A stretch of DNA of 6,243 nt from an uncultured Collinsella sp. (lineage in GTDB: Bacteria; Actinomycetota; Coriobacteriia; Coriobacteriales; Coriobacteriaceae): NCBI GenBank assembly GCA_900541285.1, contig UQJA01000112.1, positions 1 to 6,243 on the forward strand, given 5' to 3'. Under the pieces are notes generated by a model. It had not been told where the DNA came from. It did not search any database and saw only the letters and a program-made list of their open reading frames with translations. The position numbers and the translations under genes are program-made. Positions 1 through 5,458 of this stretch are shown piece after piece (position 1 is the first letter of the stretch; each line of letters opens with the position of its first letter).

Positions 1-9
1 CCATGATCT

Positions 10-46
10 GGGGGGGGGGGCGGCGGTGCGCCCCCCCCCCCGCCGC
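10..46. repeat. G11/C11 homopolymer inverted repeat
   Basis: Eleven consecutive G (10-20) are followed by ten mixed bases (21-30) and eleven consecutive C (31-41). The runs can pair as an 11-bp stem with a 10-nt loop. In an alternative pairing, GCGGCGG (20-26) matches CCGCCGC (40-46). No T-run follows on either side within a few bases, so it is not a convincing intrinsic terminator. It lies about 125 bp upstream of pflA. Runs this long are prone to length changes in replication and to sequencing or assembly error, so the exact length is uncertain. Confidence 0.6.
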
Positions 47-168
47 TCTTGCGTAGGGCCAAATAGGGCAACCCAATTGACCGCTAAACCGTTTCGCCAT
101 CATGCGTATGGGCTAGAATGACTCTGGCATTTATGTAGCTAAAACCAATGAGAGGCAAGGTAGCGGGA

Positions 169-987
169 ATGGCTGAGATGACGCTTGAGGGTGTGGACGC
201 TCGTCCTGAGGATTCCGCATTTGCCCTAGGCCGCGTGCATTCAATCGAGACGATGGGAACGGTCGACGGACCCGGCATTCGCTTTGTGGTGTTTGTCCAG
301 GGCTGTCCCATGCGCTGCGCGTATTGTCACAATCCCGATACCTGGTCGGTTAACGGCGGCACGATGGTGACCGTCGAGCACCTGGTGGACGAGTTCCAGA
401 GCAACCATGAGTTTTACCGCAGCGGTGGTATTACGGTGTCCGGCGGCGAGCCACTCCTGCAGCCTGAGTTTTTGGCCGACCTATTCCGTGTAATGCACAA
501 CAGCCCCGATGGTCGCGTGCATACCTGCCTTGACAGCTGCGGATATGCGTTTGACCCCAACCACCCCGAGAAGTTCGATGCTGTTCTCAACGAGACCGAT
601 ATGGTGCTGCTCGACATCAAGCATGCCGATCCGGTTGAGCATAAAAAGCTGACCGGTTGCGATCCTGTGCGCATTCTGGCGTTTGGCGATGAGCTTGCCC
701 GTCGCAAGATTAAGGTTGTTATCCGTCACGTGGTGGTACCGGGCATTACCGACACGGTGGAGGAGTGCGAGGCGCTCGGTCGTTTAATCGCCCCGTGGCA
801 TAACGTGGTCGGCCTGGAGATGCTGCCGTATCACACTATGGGTGTCGTCAAGTACGAGCAACTGGGCATTCCCTATAAGCTCGAGGGCGTGCCCCAGATG
901 GATACCGCGCGCATGCCCGAGCTGCGCAACGCCGTCATGACGGGCATGAAAAAGCGCCGCGCCGAACTCAAAAACGCCATCGGCTAA
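169..987 (+). CDS. pflA: Pyruvate formate-lyase activating enzyme (radical SAM)
   Basis: Cytosolic radical-SAM enzyme that uses SAM and a [4Fe-4S] cluster to install the glycyl radical on pyruvate formate-lyase, switching on anaerobic pyruvate cleavage to acetyl-CoA and formate. With a start at 169 the protein is 272 aa (E. coli PflA is 246). An HS-x-E-x-x-GTVDGPGIRFVVF segment near residues 24-42 is a family signature. It is followed by the cluster motif CPMRCAYC (C46, C50, C53), then HNPDTW (54-59) and the SAM-binding SGGEP (91-95). The ATG at 169 is preferred because AAGG (157-160) lies 8 nt upstream. The in-frame ATG at 148 lacks a Shine-Dalgarno sequence, and the ATG at 178 is also possible. 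The partner pflB is not in the window; it could lie upstream, but that is not visible. No T-tailed terminator follows the stop. The family call is secure; only the start is open. Confidence 0.95.
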   Translation: MAEMTLEGVDARPEDSAFALGRVHSIETMGTVDGPGIRFVVFVQGCPMRCAYCHNPDTWSVNGGTMVTVEHLVDEFQSNHEFYRSGGITVSGGEPLLQPEFLADLFRVMHNSPDGRVHTCLDSCGYAFDPNHPEKFDAVLNETDMVLLDIKHADPVEHKKLTGCDPVRILAFGDELARRKIKVVIRHVVVPGITDTVEECEALGRLIAPWHNVVGLEMLPYHTMGVVKYEQLGIPYKLEGVPQMDTARMPELRNAVMTGMKKRRAELKNAIG

Positions 988-1033
988 GAGTAGCTAAAAT
1001 AGCCCCGTTCCAAAAAGACTGACAAGGCTGGCT

Positions 1034-1087
1034 GCACTCATTGGGGACAGACTTAAATGAGTGCCCTAAATGAGTGCCCCTGGGCAC
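1034..1087. repeat. Cluster of AATGAGTGC direct and inverted repeats
   Basis: GCACTCATT (1034-1042) is the reverse complement of AATGAGTGC, which then occurs twice in direct orientation (1056-1064 and 1069-1077). The spacer between the inverted copies is TGGGGACAG-like (1042-1050). The cluster ends in GTGCCC-CT-GGGCAC (1074-1087), a 14-nt palindrome. The arrangement resembles small extragenic palindromic elements of the REP type. The link to REP-associated transposases is an inference; no transposase is present here. Confidence 0.5.
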
Positions 1088-1114
1088 CAAGTTGATTGCC
1101 AAAGAGCCCCGTCA

Positions 1115-1181
1115 AGTTGCGGTGGAATAGTTCTTGTGCATCGGCTTATGCCGCCCAAACAGGAACTATTTCACCGCAACT
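1115..1181 (+). repeat. Long stem-loop, 22-bp stem with two G-U pairs
   Basis: The arms 1115-1136 and 1160-1181 are reverse complements over 22 positions except for two sites. Both exceptions become G-U pairs in plus-strand RNA (U1134-G1162 and G1125-U1171); on the minus strand they would be A-C mismatches. The 23-nt loop contains a small hairpin, CGGC-TTAT-GCCG (1142-1153). A competing fold pairs GCATC (1138-1142) with GATGC (1196-1200) and GCCCAAAC (1153-1160) with GTTTTGGGC (1184-1192, one bulge). This could be a mobile palindromic element, an RNA element or a pflA 3'-end structure; the sequence alone does not decide. Confidence 0.6.
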
Positions 1182-1236
1182 GCGTTTTGGGCAGAGATGC
1201 GCAACAGAATCGTGCCATTTGGATAAAAACGCTTGT

Positions 1237-1254
1237 GGTTTCTTTAAAGACACC
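1237..1254. promoter_or_regulatory. 18-bp near-perfect palindrome, candidate operator
   Basis: GGTTTCTTTAAAGACACC is self-complementary in 8 of 9 pairs, with one mismatch at 1240/1251. It ends about 20 bp upstream of the -35 hexamer proposed for the serine hydrolase gene, a position typical of a transcription-factor site. No regulator can be named. Confidence 0.3.
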
Positions 1255-1274
1255 TTAAACGCCGCTGAATATCT

Positions 1275-1302
1275 TTGGAAAGAAATGCCTGCTCGGTATC
1301 AT
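1275..1302 (+). promoter_or_regulatory. Putative sigma-A-type promoter of the serine hydrolase gene
   Basis: A -35 hexamer TTGGAA (1275-1280, 4 of 6 to consensus) and a -10 hexamer TATCAT (1297-1302, 5 of 6) are separated by 16 bp. Transcription would begin near 1309, leaving a leader of about 30 nt that contains the Shine-Dalgarno at 1330-1334. CTGCTCG occurs at 1289-1295 and again at 1304-1310, bracketing the -10. A second AT-rich stretch, TATATA (1311-1316), could serve instead but has no good -35. Confidence 0.45.
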
Positions 1303-1339
1303 GCTGCTCGTATATAAACGGTAGCAGTCAGGAGACCAC

Positions 1340-2458
1340 GTGCGAAACATCGCATCGCGGGACGAGTATGTGCCGCAACATGGCAGCAGATATGAGACGA
1401 AGGGCACGCCTTCGCGTGGCCTTGCTGACGCTCGCATCCGCGTGAGGAAGATTGCCGCCATTGGAATGCTAACGTCGGCAGTTATTATCCTCGGAATTAC
1501 CGCCAAAACCTACGCGTCGGAGCGAATGACACACTCAGATGCGTCAACGGTACAGGCGCAAAACAAAAAGGTCTCTGAATCTAAAGTCACCGCAAGTCAA
1601 ACCCTGTCGACAGCGAGCCTCAAGACGAGGCTTTCGAAGGCGGACTTTAACGATATCCCCTCAGGCGATACCGTGCAGACCTTCTCACTGGTTGATGACC
1701 AGATCCCCGCCCTGGAGGATGAGAGCCTCGCCGCGCTCCAAGATGCCCTTGATCAGGCGCAGGAGTTGGGCGATGTGGGCGTGGTGTTTTACGATCTGTC
1801 GAGCGGTAAGGGCGTGACGTATAACGCCGATGTCGAGGTGTATGGAGCGAGCACTTACAAGGCGCTGTATGCGCTCTATACTTGCGAGACGTTGGTCGAA
1901 TCGGGGCAGGTGTCGCTCGATTGGCCTTTAGCCACGTATGGTGGTTACAGCATGGGCTGGCAGACGGTGCGCGACCTTATCGAGAATGCCGTCGTTAACT
2001 CGGACAACGATTCGTTTATCGCGTTACGCGTGGCGTTTGACCATGATGGCTATGAGGATTGGATTGCCAATCTGGGTGTTGATGACGAAACGACACTGGA
2101 TCCGATGAGTGATTTTCCCACCTATTGCCCGCGCACCTCGGCCAAGTTATGGCGCGAGATGAGCGAGTATCTGAGCGCGGATACCGAGACTTCACAGTGG
2201 TTGTCGGGCCTTCTGGCATCAACATCGCGCTCATTTATTCGCGATGGCATTGCGGACGATCAGGCCTTGGTGCGCAACAAGGCGGGTTGGATCAGCGAGG
2301 ACGGTTACTATTCGACATGCGATGCCGGACTGATCGACGTCGACGGCCATAGGTACGTTATGAGCATCATGACGTCGATGCCGTGGAGCGACCAGTCGAG
2401 CGAGGCTGTGGCCGCGATTGCAAAGGCGCTCTATGATGTGCGGTCCTCGTTGGCCTAG
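1340..2458 (+). CDS. Membrane-anchored serine hydrolase, class A beta-lactamase-like fold
   Basis: 372-aa protein with a basic N-terminus, one hydrophobic segment (about residues 38-58), a Ser/Thr/Lys-rich linker (about 60-105) and an extracytoplasmic catalytic domain (about 125-370). Penicillin-recognising enzyme motifs are present in order: STYK (S171, K174), SDN (221-223) and K-A-G (314-316) in place of the usual KTG. No ExxLN omega-loop motif is visible between SDN and KAG, so efficient beta-lactam hydrolysis is unlikely. A cell-wall role, such as a peptidoglycan hydrolase or transpeptidase-like enzyme, is more plausible but inferred. The start is GTG at 1340, with AGGAG (1330-1334) 5 nt upstream; the next in-frame ATG would remove the basic N-terminus and start inside the hydrophobic segment. 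The gene is monocistronic by spacing. The fold call is firm; the substrate is unknown. Confidence 0.85.
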   Translation: MRNIASRDEYVPQHGSRYETKGTPSRGLADARIRVRKIAAIGMLTSAVIILGITAKTYASERMTHSDASTVQAQNKKVSESKVTASQTLSTASLKTRLSKADFNDIPSGDTVQTFSLVDDQIPALEDESLAALQDALDQAQELGDVGVVFYDLSSGKGVTYNADVEVYGASTYKALYALYTCETLVESGQVSLDWPLATYGGYSMGWQTVRDLIENAVVNSDNDSFIALRVAFDHDGYEDWIANLGVDDETTLDPMSDFPTYCPRTSAKLWREMSEYLSADTETSQWLSGLLASTSRSFIRDGIADDQALVRNKAGWISEDGYYSTCDAGLIDVDGHRYVMSIMTSMPWSDQSSEAVAAIAKALYDVRSSLA

Positions 2459-2490
2459 CGACTTCGTAAAAAGTGAAAGAACCAAAATGC

Positions 2491-2499
2491 TGGTACCAT
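2491..2499 (+). promoter_or_regulatory. Possible extended -10 promoter element of mtnN
   Basis: TGGTACCAT matches the extended -10 form TGn-TACCAT, 39 bp upstream of the mtnN ATG. No good -35 hexamer lies 16-18 bp upstream, which is tolerable for extended -10 promoters. It is supported mainly by position in the 79-bp gap between the serine hydrolase gene and mtnN. Confidence 0.3.
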
Positions 2500-2537
2500 A
2501 CCGTGGATAAGCAATTTGTACGGATTTGGGGGATGGC

Positions 2538-3275
2538 ATGGCAACCATCGCGATCATAGGCGCACTCGAAAAAGAGGTTGCGCAGATTAAAGAAGAACTG
2601 AACAGCGCTCATGTGTCGCATGAGGCGGGTTTGACCGTTGTAAGCGGTGAGCTCGACGGTCTGACGGTGGTTGCCACGACCGCTGGCATGGGTACCGTGA
2701 ACGCCGCTGCCGCAACACAGCATCTCATCAGCAAATACGCCCCGCAGGCCGTTGTGTTTTCGGGCATTGCGGGTGGCCTTAACCCTAAACTGCATATTAA
2801 CGACGTGGTTATAGGCAAGTGCCTGCGCTATCTGGATACCGATACGGCACTCATCGCCGAGTCCGCGCCGGGGCTCGAGGAGTTTGTCTCGGCGCCGGCG
2901 TTGGCTGATGTTGCCGCCGCCGTGCTTGCCGAGCATGGATTTGTGGATGCCTCGGCAGATGAGAATTCTGCGGAGAAGGACCCCAAGCAGTTCCTGTGTG
3001 GCACTATCGCCACGGGTGACCGCTTTGTAACGGGTGACGCCATGCGTAACGCTGCGATTGAGGCCACGCATGCCGATTGCGTCGAGATGGAGGGCGCGGC
3101 AATTGCGCACATCGCGGCCAAGAATGGTGTCGATTGCCTGGTGCTGCGCGCTATCAGCGATAATTGTGACAAGGCATATGACGCGTTTTGCGAGCGCGAG
3201 TTCGATTTGGAAGAGTACGCCCGCACCGCGAGCGGTATGACGCTCGATATCGTCCGCCGCATCGCTGCTGCGTAA
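2538..3275 (+). CDS. mtnN: 5'-methylthioadenosine/S-adenosylhomocysteine nucleosidase
   Basis: Cytosolic hydrolase that cleaves adenine from MTA and S-adenosylhomocysteine, feeding methionine salvage and the activated-methyl cycle and yielding S-ribosylhomocysteine. 245 aa (E. coli MtnN is 232). Family motifs are all visible: N-terminal IIGALEKEV with the general acid E13, GMGTVNAAAA (about 51-60), FSGIAGGL (about 74-81), VEMEGAA with the ribose-binding E185, and RAISD with the catalytic D208. The ATG at 2538 gives the usual family N-terminus and has GGGGGA (2528-2533) 4 nt upstream. An in-frame TTG at 2526 would add four residues but overlaps that Shine-Dalgarno. A modest insertion around residues 133-150 explains the extra length. 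engB follows after 42 nt, so the two are probably co-transcribed, though they are functionally unrelated. The family call is secure. Confidence 0.93.
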   Translation: MATIAIIGALEKEVAQIKEELNSAHVSHEAGLTVVSGELDGLTVVATTAGMGTVNAAAATQHLISKYAPQAVVFSGIAGGLNPKLHINDVVIGKCLRYLDTDTALIAESAPGLEEFVSAPALADVAAAVLAEHGFVDASADENSAEKDPKQFLCGTIATGDRFVTGDAMRNAAIEATHADCVEMEGAAIAHIAAKNGVDCLVLRAISDNCDKAYDAFCEREFDLEEYARTASGMTLDIVRRIAAA

Positions 3276-3317
3276 TCGTGCATCTCTATTGTAAGAACCT
3301 ACGACCAAGGAGTATCC

Positions 3318-3908
3318 ATGGCCGATTCCATTAACTACCAGCTTGCCAAGTTTGTTGCCAGCTACGGCAAGGTTTCGCAGATTCCCGAGTCCACCTGTCC
3401 TGAGGTGAGCTTTGTGGGCCGCTCCAATGTGGGTAAGTCGTCCATCATGAACAAGCTCTTTGGCCGCAAGAACCTGGTTAAGGTTTCGAGCACGCCGGGC
3501 AAGACGAGCAACATCAATTTCTTCGAGGCCGACGACGTGCACTTTGTGGACCTGCCGGGCTACGGTTTCGCCCGTCGTTCCAAGGCAGAGCGCGATCGTT
3601 GGGCCGAGCTCATCGGCGACTTCTTCGACTCCGAGCGCAGCTTTAACCTGGTTGTGTCGCTGGTGGATATTCGCCATGACCCGAGCAAGCTCGACCATGA
3701 CATGATCGACTACCTGCAGGGCAACGAGTTCAACTTTATCGTCTGCCTCACCAAGGCCGACAAACTCAGCCGCACCCAGCAGGCCCGCCAGGCAGCAGCT
3801 ATCAAAAAGCAGCTCAACGTTCCGGCTGAAAACGTGATCATCACAAGCTCCCAGACCGGTACCGGCATCGACGAACTCAAGCGCCGCATTGCCGAGGCCT
3901 GCCTCTAA
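3318..3908 (+). CDS. engB: Ribosome biogenesis GTP-binding protein EngB (YsxC/YihA)
   Basis: TRAFAC-class GTPase that assists large ribosomal subunit assembly; essential in many bacteria. 196 aa, the normal family length (B. subtilis YsxC is about 195). All G motifs are intact: G1 GRSNVGKS (34-41), G2 in TPGKT (59-63), G3 DLPG (78-81) within DLPGYGFA, G4 TKAD (145-148) and G5 SSQTG (177-181). The ATG at 3318 has AAGGAG (3307-3312) 5 nt upstream, a strong site. It follows mtnN by 42 nt on the same strand with no terminator between, suggesting one transcript that ends at the T-tailed inverted repeat starting 32 nt past its stop. Codon use and GC match mtnN and differ from the AT-richer gene downstream. 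Confidence 0.96.
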   Translation: MADSINYQLAKFVASYGKVSQIPESTCPEVSFVGRSNVGKSSIMNKLFGRKNLVKVSSTPGKTSNINFFEADDVHFVDLPGYGFARRSKAERDRWAELIGDFFDSERSFNLVVSLVDIRHDPSKLDHDMIDYLQGNEFNFIVCLTKADKLSRTQQARQAAAIKKQLNVPAENVIITSSQTGTGIDELKRRIAEACL

Positions 3909-3939
3909 TCGAGCTACAACCCCTCAAAAGCTCTTATCT

Positions 3940-3992
3940 ATATCACCTCAGTGATAGTTATTGGTAAACTATCACTGAGGTGATATTTTTTT
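3940..3992 (+). terminator. Intrinsic terminator of the mtnN-engB unit
   Basis: A perfect 20-bp inverted repeat (3940-3959 and 3967-3986) with a 7-nt loop is followed by seven T (3986-3992), the form of a rho-independent terminator for transcripts reading out of engB. The stem is AT-rich at its base but long. The same repeat also carries operator-like symmetry, so termination may not be its only role. Confidence 0.7.
3941..3985 (+). promoter_or_regulatory. Twin operators flanking an extended -10 for the toxin-antitoxin-like module
   Basis: Each arm of the large repeat is itself a 16-bp palindrome: TATCAC-CTCA-GTGATA (3941-3956) and TATCAC-TGAG-GTGATA (3970-3985), centres 29 bp apart. Between them, TGG-TAAACT (3962-3970) fits an extended -10 element. 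Transcription would start near 3977, inside the second operator, and the message would carry only the right arm, so it would not form the terminator hairpin. Paired palindromes over a promoter are typical of operons repressed by their own HTH antitoxin, and the second gene here encodes an XRE HTH protein. The operators are seen directly; the promoter and the regulator assignment are inferred. Confidence 0.55.
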
Positions 3993-4002
3993 GGAGGTTG
4001 CT

Positions 4003-4686
4003 ATGGAGCTATGGCACGGGTCGGAGGTTGTCGTCGAGCATCCATCGTTGGATAAATGTAGGCAATTCAATGACTATGGGCGCGGGTTTTATTGCACGCC
4101 TCATGAGGAAATGGCAATGGAGTGGGCATGCCGGATCGAGTCTGATGGCATTGCCAATCGATATGAGCTTGATTTAGATGGCCTTGCGATTTTGGATTTG
4201 GAATCAGGTGAGTTCTCGATTCTCAACTGGCTTGCAATTCTGGCGAATAACAGAGAGTTCAATGTTTCAACGCCAGCAGCACGCGAGGGGCTTCGCTATC
4301 TACTTGATAACTGCTTAATTGATACATCTCCTTATGACGTTATTCGAGGCTATCGTGCAGACGATTCTTATTTCTCGTTTGCAAGACAGTTTGTCAACGG
4401 CATGATTTCGCTCAGGCAATTGCAGCGCATTATGTTATTGGGGGATTTGGGTATTCAATATGCGCTTATGAGTGAGCGCGCGTTCTCGGTGATCAGGTTC
4501 CGCGATTGGAAGCAGGCCTCGGGAGCTGAGTTTTATCCCAAACGATTTGAGCGAGAACAGAACGCTCGACGCAAGTACCTGGATACGGTAAACGGATTTG
4601 ACACCGAGGGTGTCGACATTAGGGATTTGATGGCAGGGAGGGTTGATTTAAATGATCCAAGAGTTAACGGATTGTGGGCCGAGTAG
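4003..4686 (+). CDS. DUF3990-family protein, probable toxin of a toxin-antitoxin-like pair
   Basis: 227-aa cytosolic protein matching from memory the DUF3990 family, thought to share the ADP-ribosyltransferase fold. Motifs visible in order are an N-terminal LWHGS (3-7), DYGRGFYCT (24-32) followed by a WA pair (41-42), YDVIRGYRADDSYFSFA (111-127), and a C-terminal LG-x-LGIQYALMSERAFSVIRF stretch (146-165) with a conserved-looking Gln (Q152). H5, Y30 and Q152 are candidates for the ART-type catalytic triad; this is an inference. The ATG at 4003 has GGAGG (3993-3997) 5 nt upstream; an in-frame TTG at 3991 overlaps the Shine-Dalgarno and is rejected. The gene is AT-richer than engB, and its 3' end overlaps the HTH gene, suggesting coupled translation. 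The target and toxicity are not shown by sequence. Confidence 0.8.
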   Translation: MELWHGSEVVVEHPSLDKCRQFNDYGRGFYCTPHEEMAMEWACRIESDGIANRYELDLDGLAILDLESGEFSILNWLAILANNREFNVSTPAAREGLRYLLDNCLIDTSPYDVIRGYRADDSYFSFARQFVNGMISLRQLQRIMLLGDLGIQYALMSERAFSVIRFRDWKQASGAEFYPKRFEREQNARRKYLDTVNGFDTEGVDIRDLMAGRVDLNDPRVNGLWAE

Positions 4687-5350
4687 GACATACCCCGTCT
4701 ACTACCTTGAGGATGCAATGAACAACCTCGGCGACTGCTTTGACTATGCCGTTAACGATTATGGGGCAGAAGGATCGGAAGTTGCTGAACTCTTTTGCCT
4801 GAGCGGCGTAGCCCGCGAGTTCGAACGCGGCAACGCATGGGTAGTGTCGGGAAAATCGGGCGTTGAGCTGTTCGCGCTCATTGCCGAAAGGTCCGGCTAT
4901 CAATCAAGACCGATGCCAAATCGAACCTACCGATTCGAAAAGACACCGGAATATTGGGCAGGCTGGATATTGGCATACCTTCAGTGGCGCCTAGGAGAGT
5001 CTTTCGAAGATTTGCTGCATGTCGTTCCATTTGATGCGCTGCGCAGTCTGTACTACCCCTGGCACGAAGCCTCGGAGGAACGCGTGGCTCGCCTCGTCTG
5101 CGATATGGCGAAGAAAGTGTCCAGGCAAACAAAACTTGCGTTAGCAAGAAAGAGGCTCAAGAGAACCCAACAAGACATAGCATACGAATCGGGTGTGTCA
5201 CTCCGCTCAATCCAAATGTACGAACAGCGCCAACGAAACATCAACGAAGCCTCGGTAACAACCGTAAGAGCTATAGCAAAAGCCCTCCACTGCAACATCG
5301 AAGACCTCCTAGAACCAGTCTTCGAATACAAAGAAACCAGCGCAGCGTAA
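4652..5350 (+). CDS. XRE-family HTH protein, probable antitoxin and autorepressor
   Basis: 232-aa protein in two parts. The N-terminal half has YYLEDAMNNLGDCFDYAVN (17-35) and a SGKSGVEL segment (66-73), resembling the small DUF3791-type partner found beside DUF3990 genes. The segment EYWAGWILAYLQW (100-112) then leads to an FDALRSLYYPWHE stretch (127-139). The C-terminus is an XRE/Cro-type helix-turn-helix (about 162-222: TQQDIAYESGVSLRSIQMYE and following). The ATG at 4652 has GGGAGGG (4636-4642) 9 nt upstream and overlaps the toxin gene by 35 nt. An in-frame ATG at 4718 has GAGG (4709-4712) and would give 210 aa, but would lose the YYLEDA part of the conserved-looking N-terminus. Likely role: bind or neutralise the DUF3990 protein and repress from the twin operators at 3941-3985. 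The HTH is certain; the partner role is inferred from adjacency. Confidence 0.8.
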   Translation: MIQELTDCGPSRTYPVYYLEDAMNNLGDCFDYAVNDYGAEGSEVAELFCLSGVAREFERGNAWVVSGKSGVELFALIAERSGYQSRPMPNRTYRFEKTPEYWAGWILAYLQWRLGESFEDLLHVVPFDALRSLYYPWHEASEERVARLVCDMAKKVSRQTKLALARKRLKRTQQDIAYESGVSLRSIQMYEQRQRNINEASVTTVRAIAKALHCNIEDLLEPVFEYKETSAA

Positions 5351-5458
5351 ACCAAGCACGCAGCCGATGCCCTCCTCTAGGAAGTGCTCCAGCCTAGCAA
5401 GAGCCCCTATCAATAAAAAGCCAAACTATCGGCCCAGCGCCCCTTCAAAGCGTGGGTC
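5351..5458. other. Short gene-free spacer after the module
   Basis: Between the HTH gene stop and the large palindrome there is no reading frame worth calling and no T-tailed terminator. A weak inverted pair, CTAGG (5377-5381) and CCTAG (5393-5397), with an 11-nt loop is the only structure noticed. Confidence 0.4.

Larger units (their letters stand above)
988..1339. other. Gene-free region rich in repeats and palindromes
   Basis: About 350 bp separate pflA from the next gene. Two short plus-strand reading frames (1070-1258 and 1096-1317) have no recognisable protein features and run through a strong hairpin, so they are not called. The region instead holds a short-repeat cluster (1034-1087), a long hairpin (1115-1181) with an alternative fold reaching 1200, an 18-bp near-palindrome (1237-1254) and a promoter (1275-1302). 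These are listed separately. Confidence 0.6.

Noticed and set aside
77..119. Promoter for pflA using TTGACC (77-82) and TAGAAT (114-119)
   Set aside because: The spacer is 31 bp, too long for a normal promoter; no good -35 sits 16-18 bp before TAGAAT. A promoter may exist here but cannot be assigned.
1070..1317. Two overlapping short plus-strand reading frames in the pflA downstream spacer
   Set aside because: They cross the long hairpin, lack protein-like features and lack convincing ribosome binding sites.
1340..2458. Antibiotic-resistance beta-lactamase
   Set aside because: The fold motifs are present, but there is no visible ExxLN omega-loop motif and KAG replaces KTG, so a resistance claim is not supported.
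2367..3698. 443-codon open frame on the minus strand opposite mtnN and engB
   Set aside because: It is antisense to two well-supported genes, shows no recognisable domain, and is explained by codon bias in GC-rich genes leaving the opposite strand open.
3961..3989. Promoter TTGGTA (3961-3966) / TATTTT (3984-3989) with 17-bp spacing for the DUF3990 gene
   Set aside because: Its start site would fall at about 3996, inside the Shine-Dalgarno GGAGG (3993-3997), removing the ribosome binding site. The extended -10 at 3962-3970 fits better.
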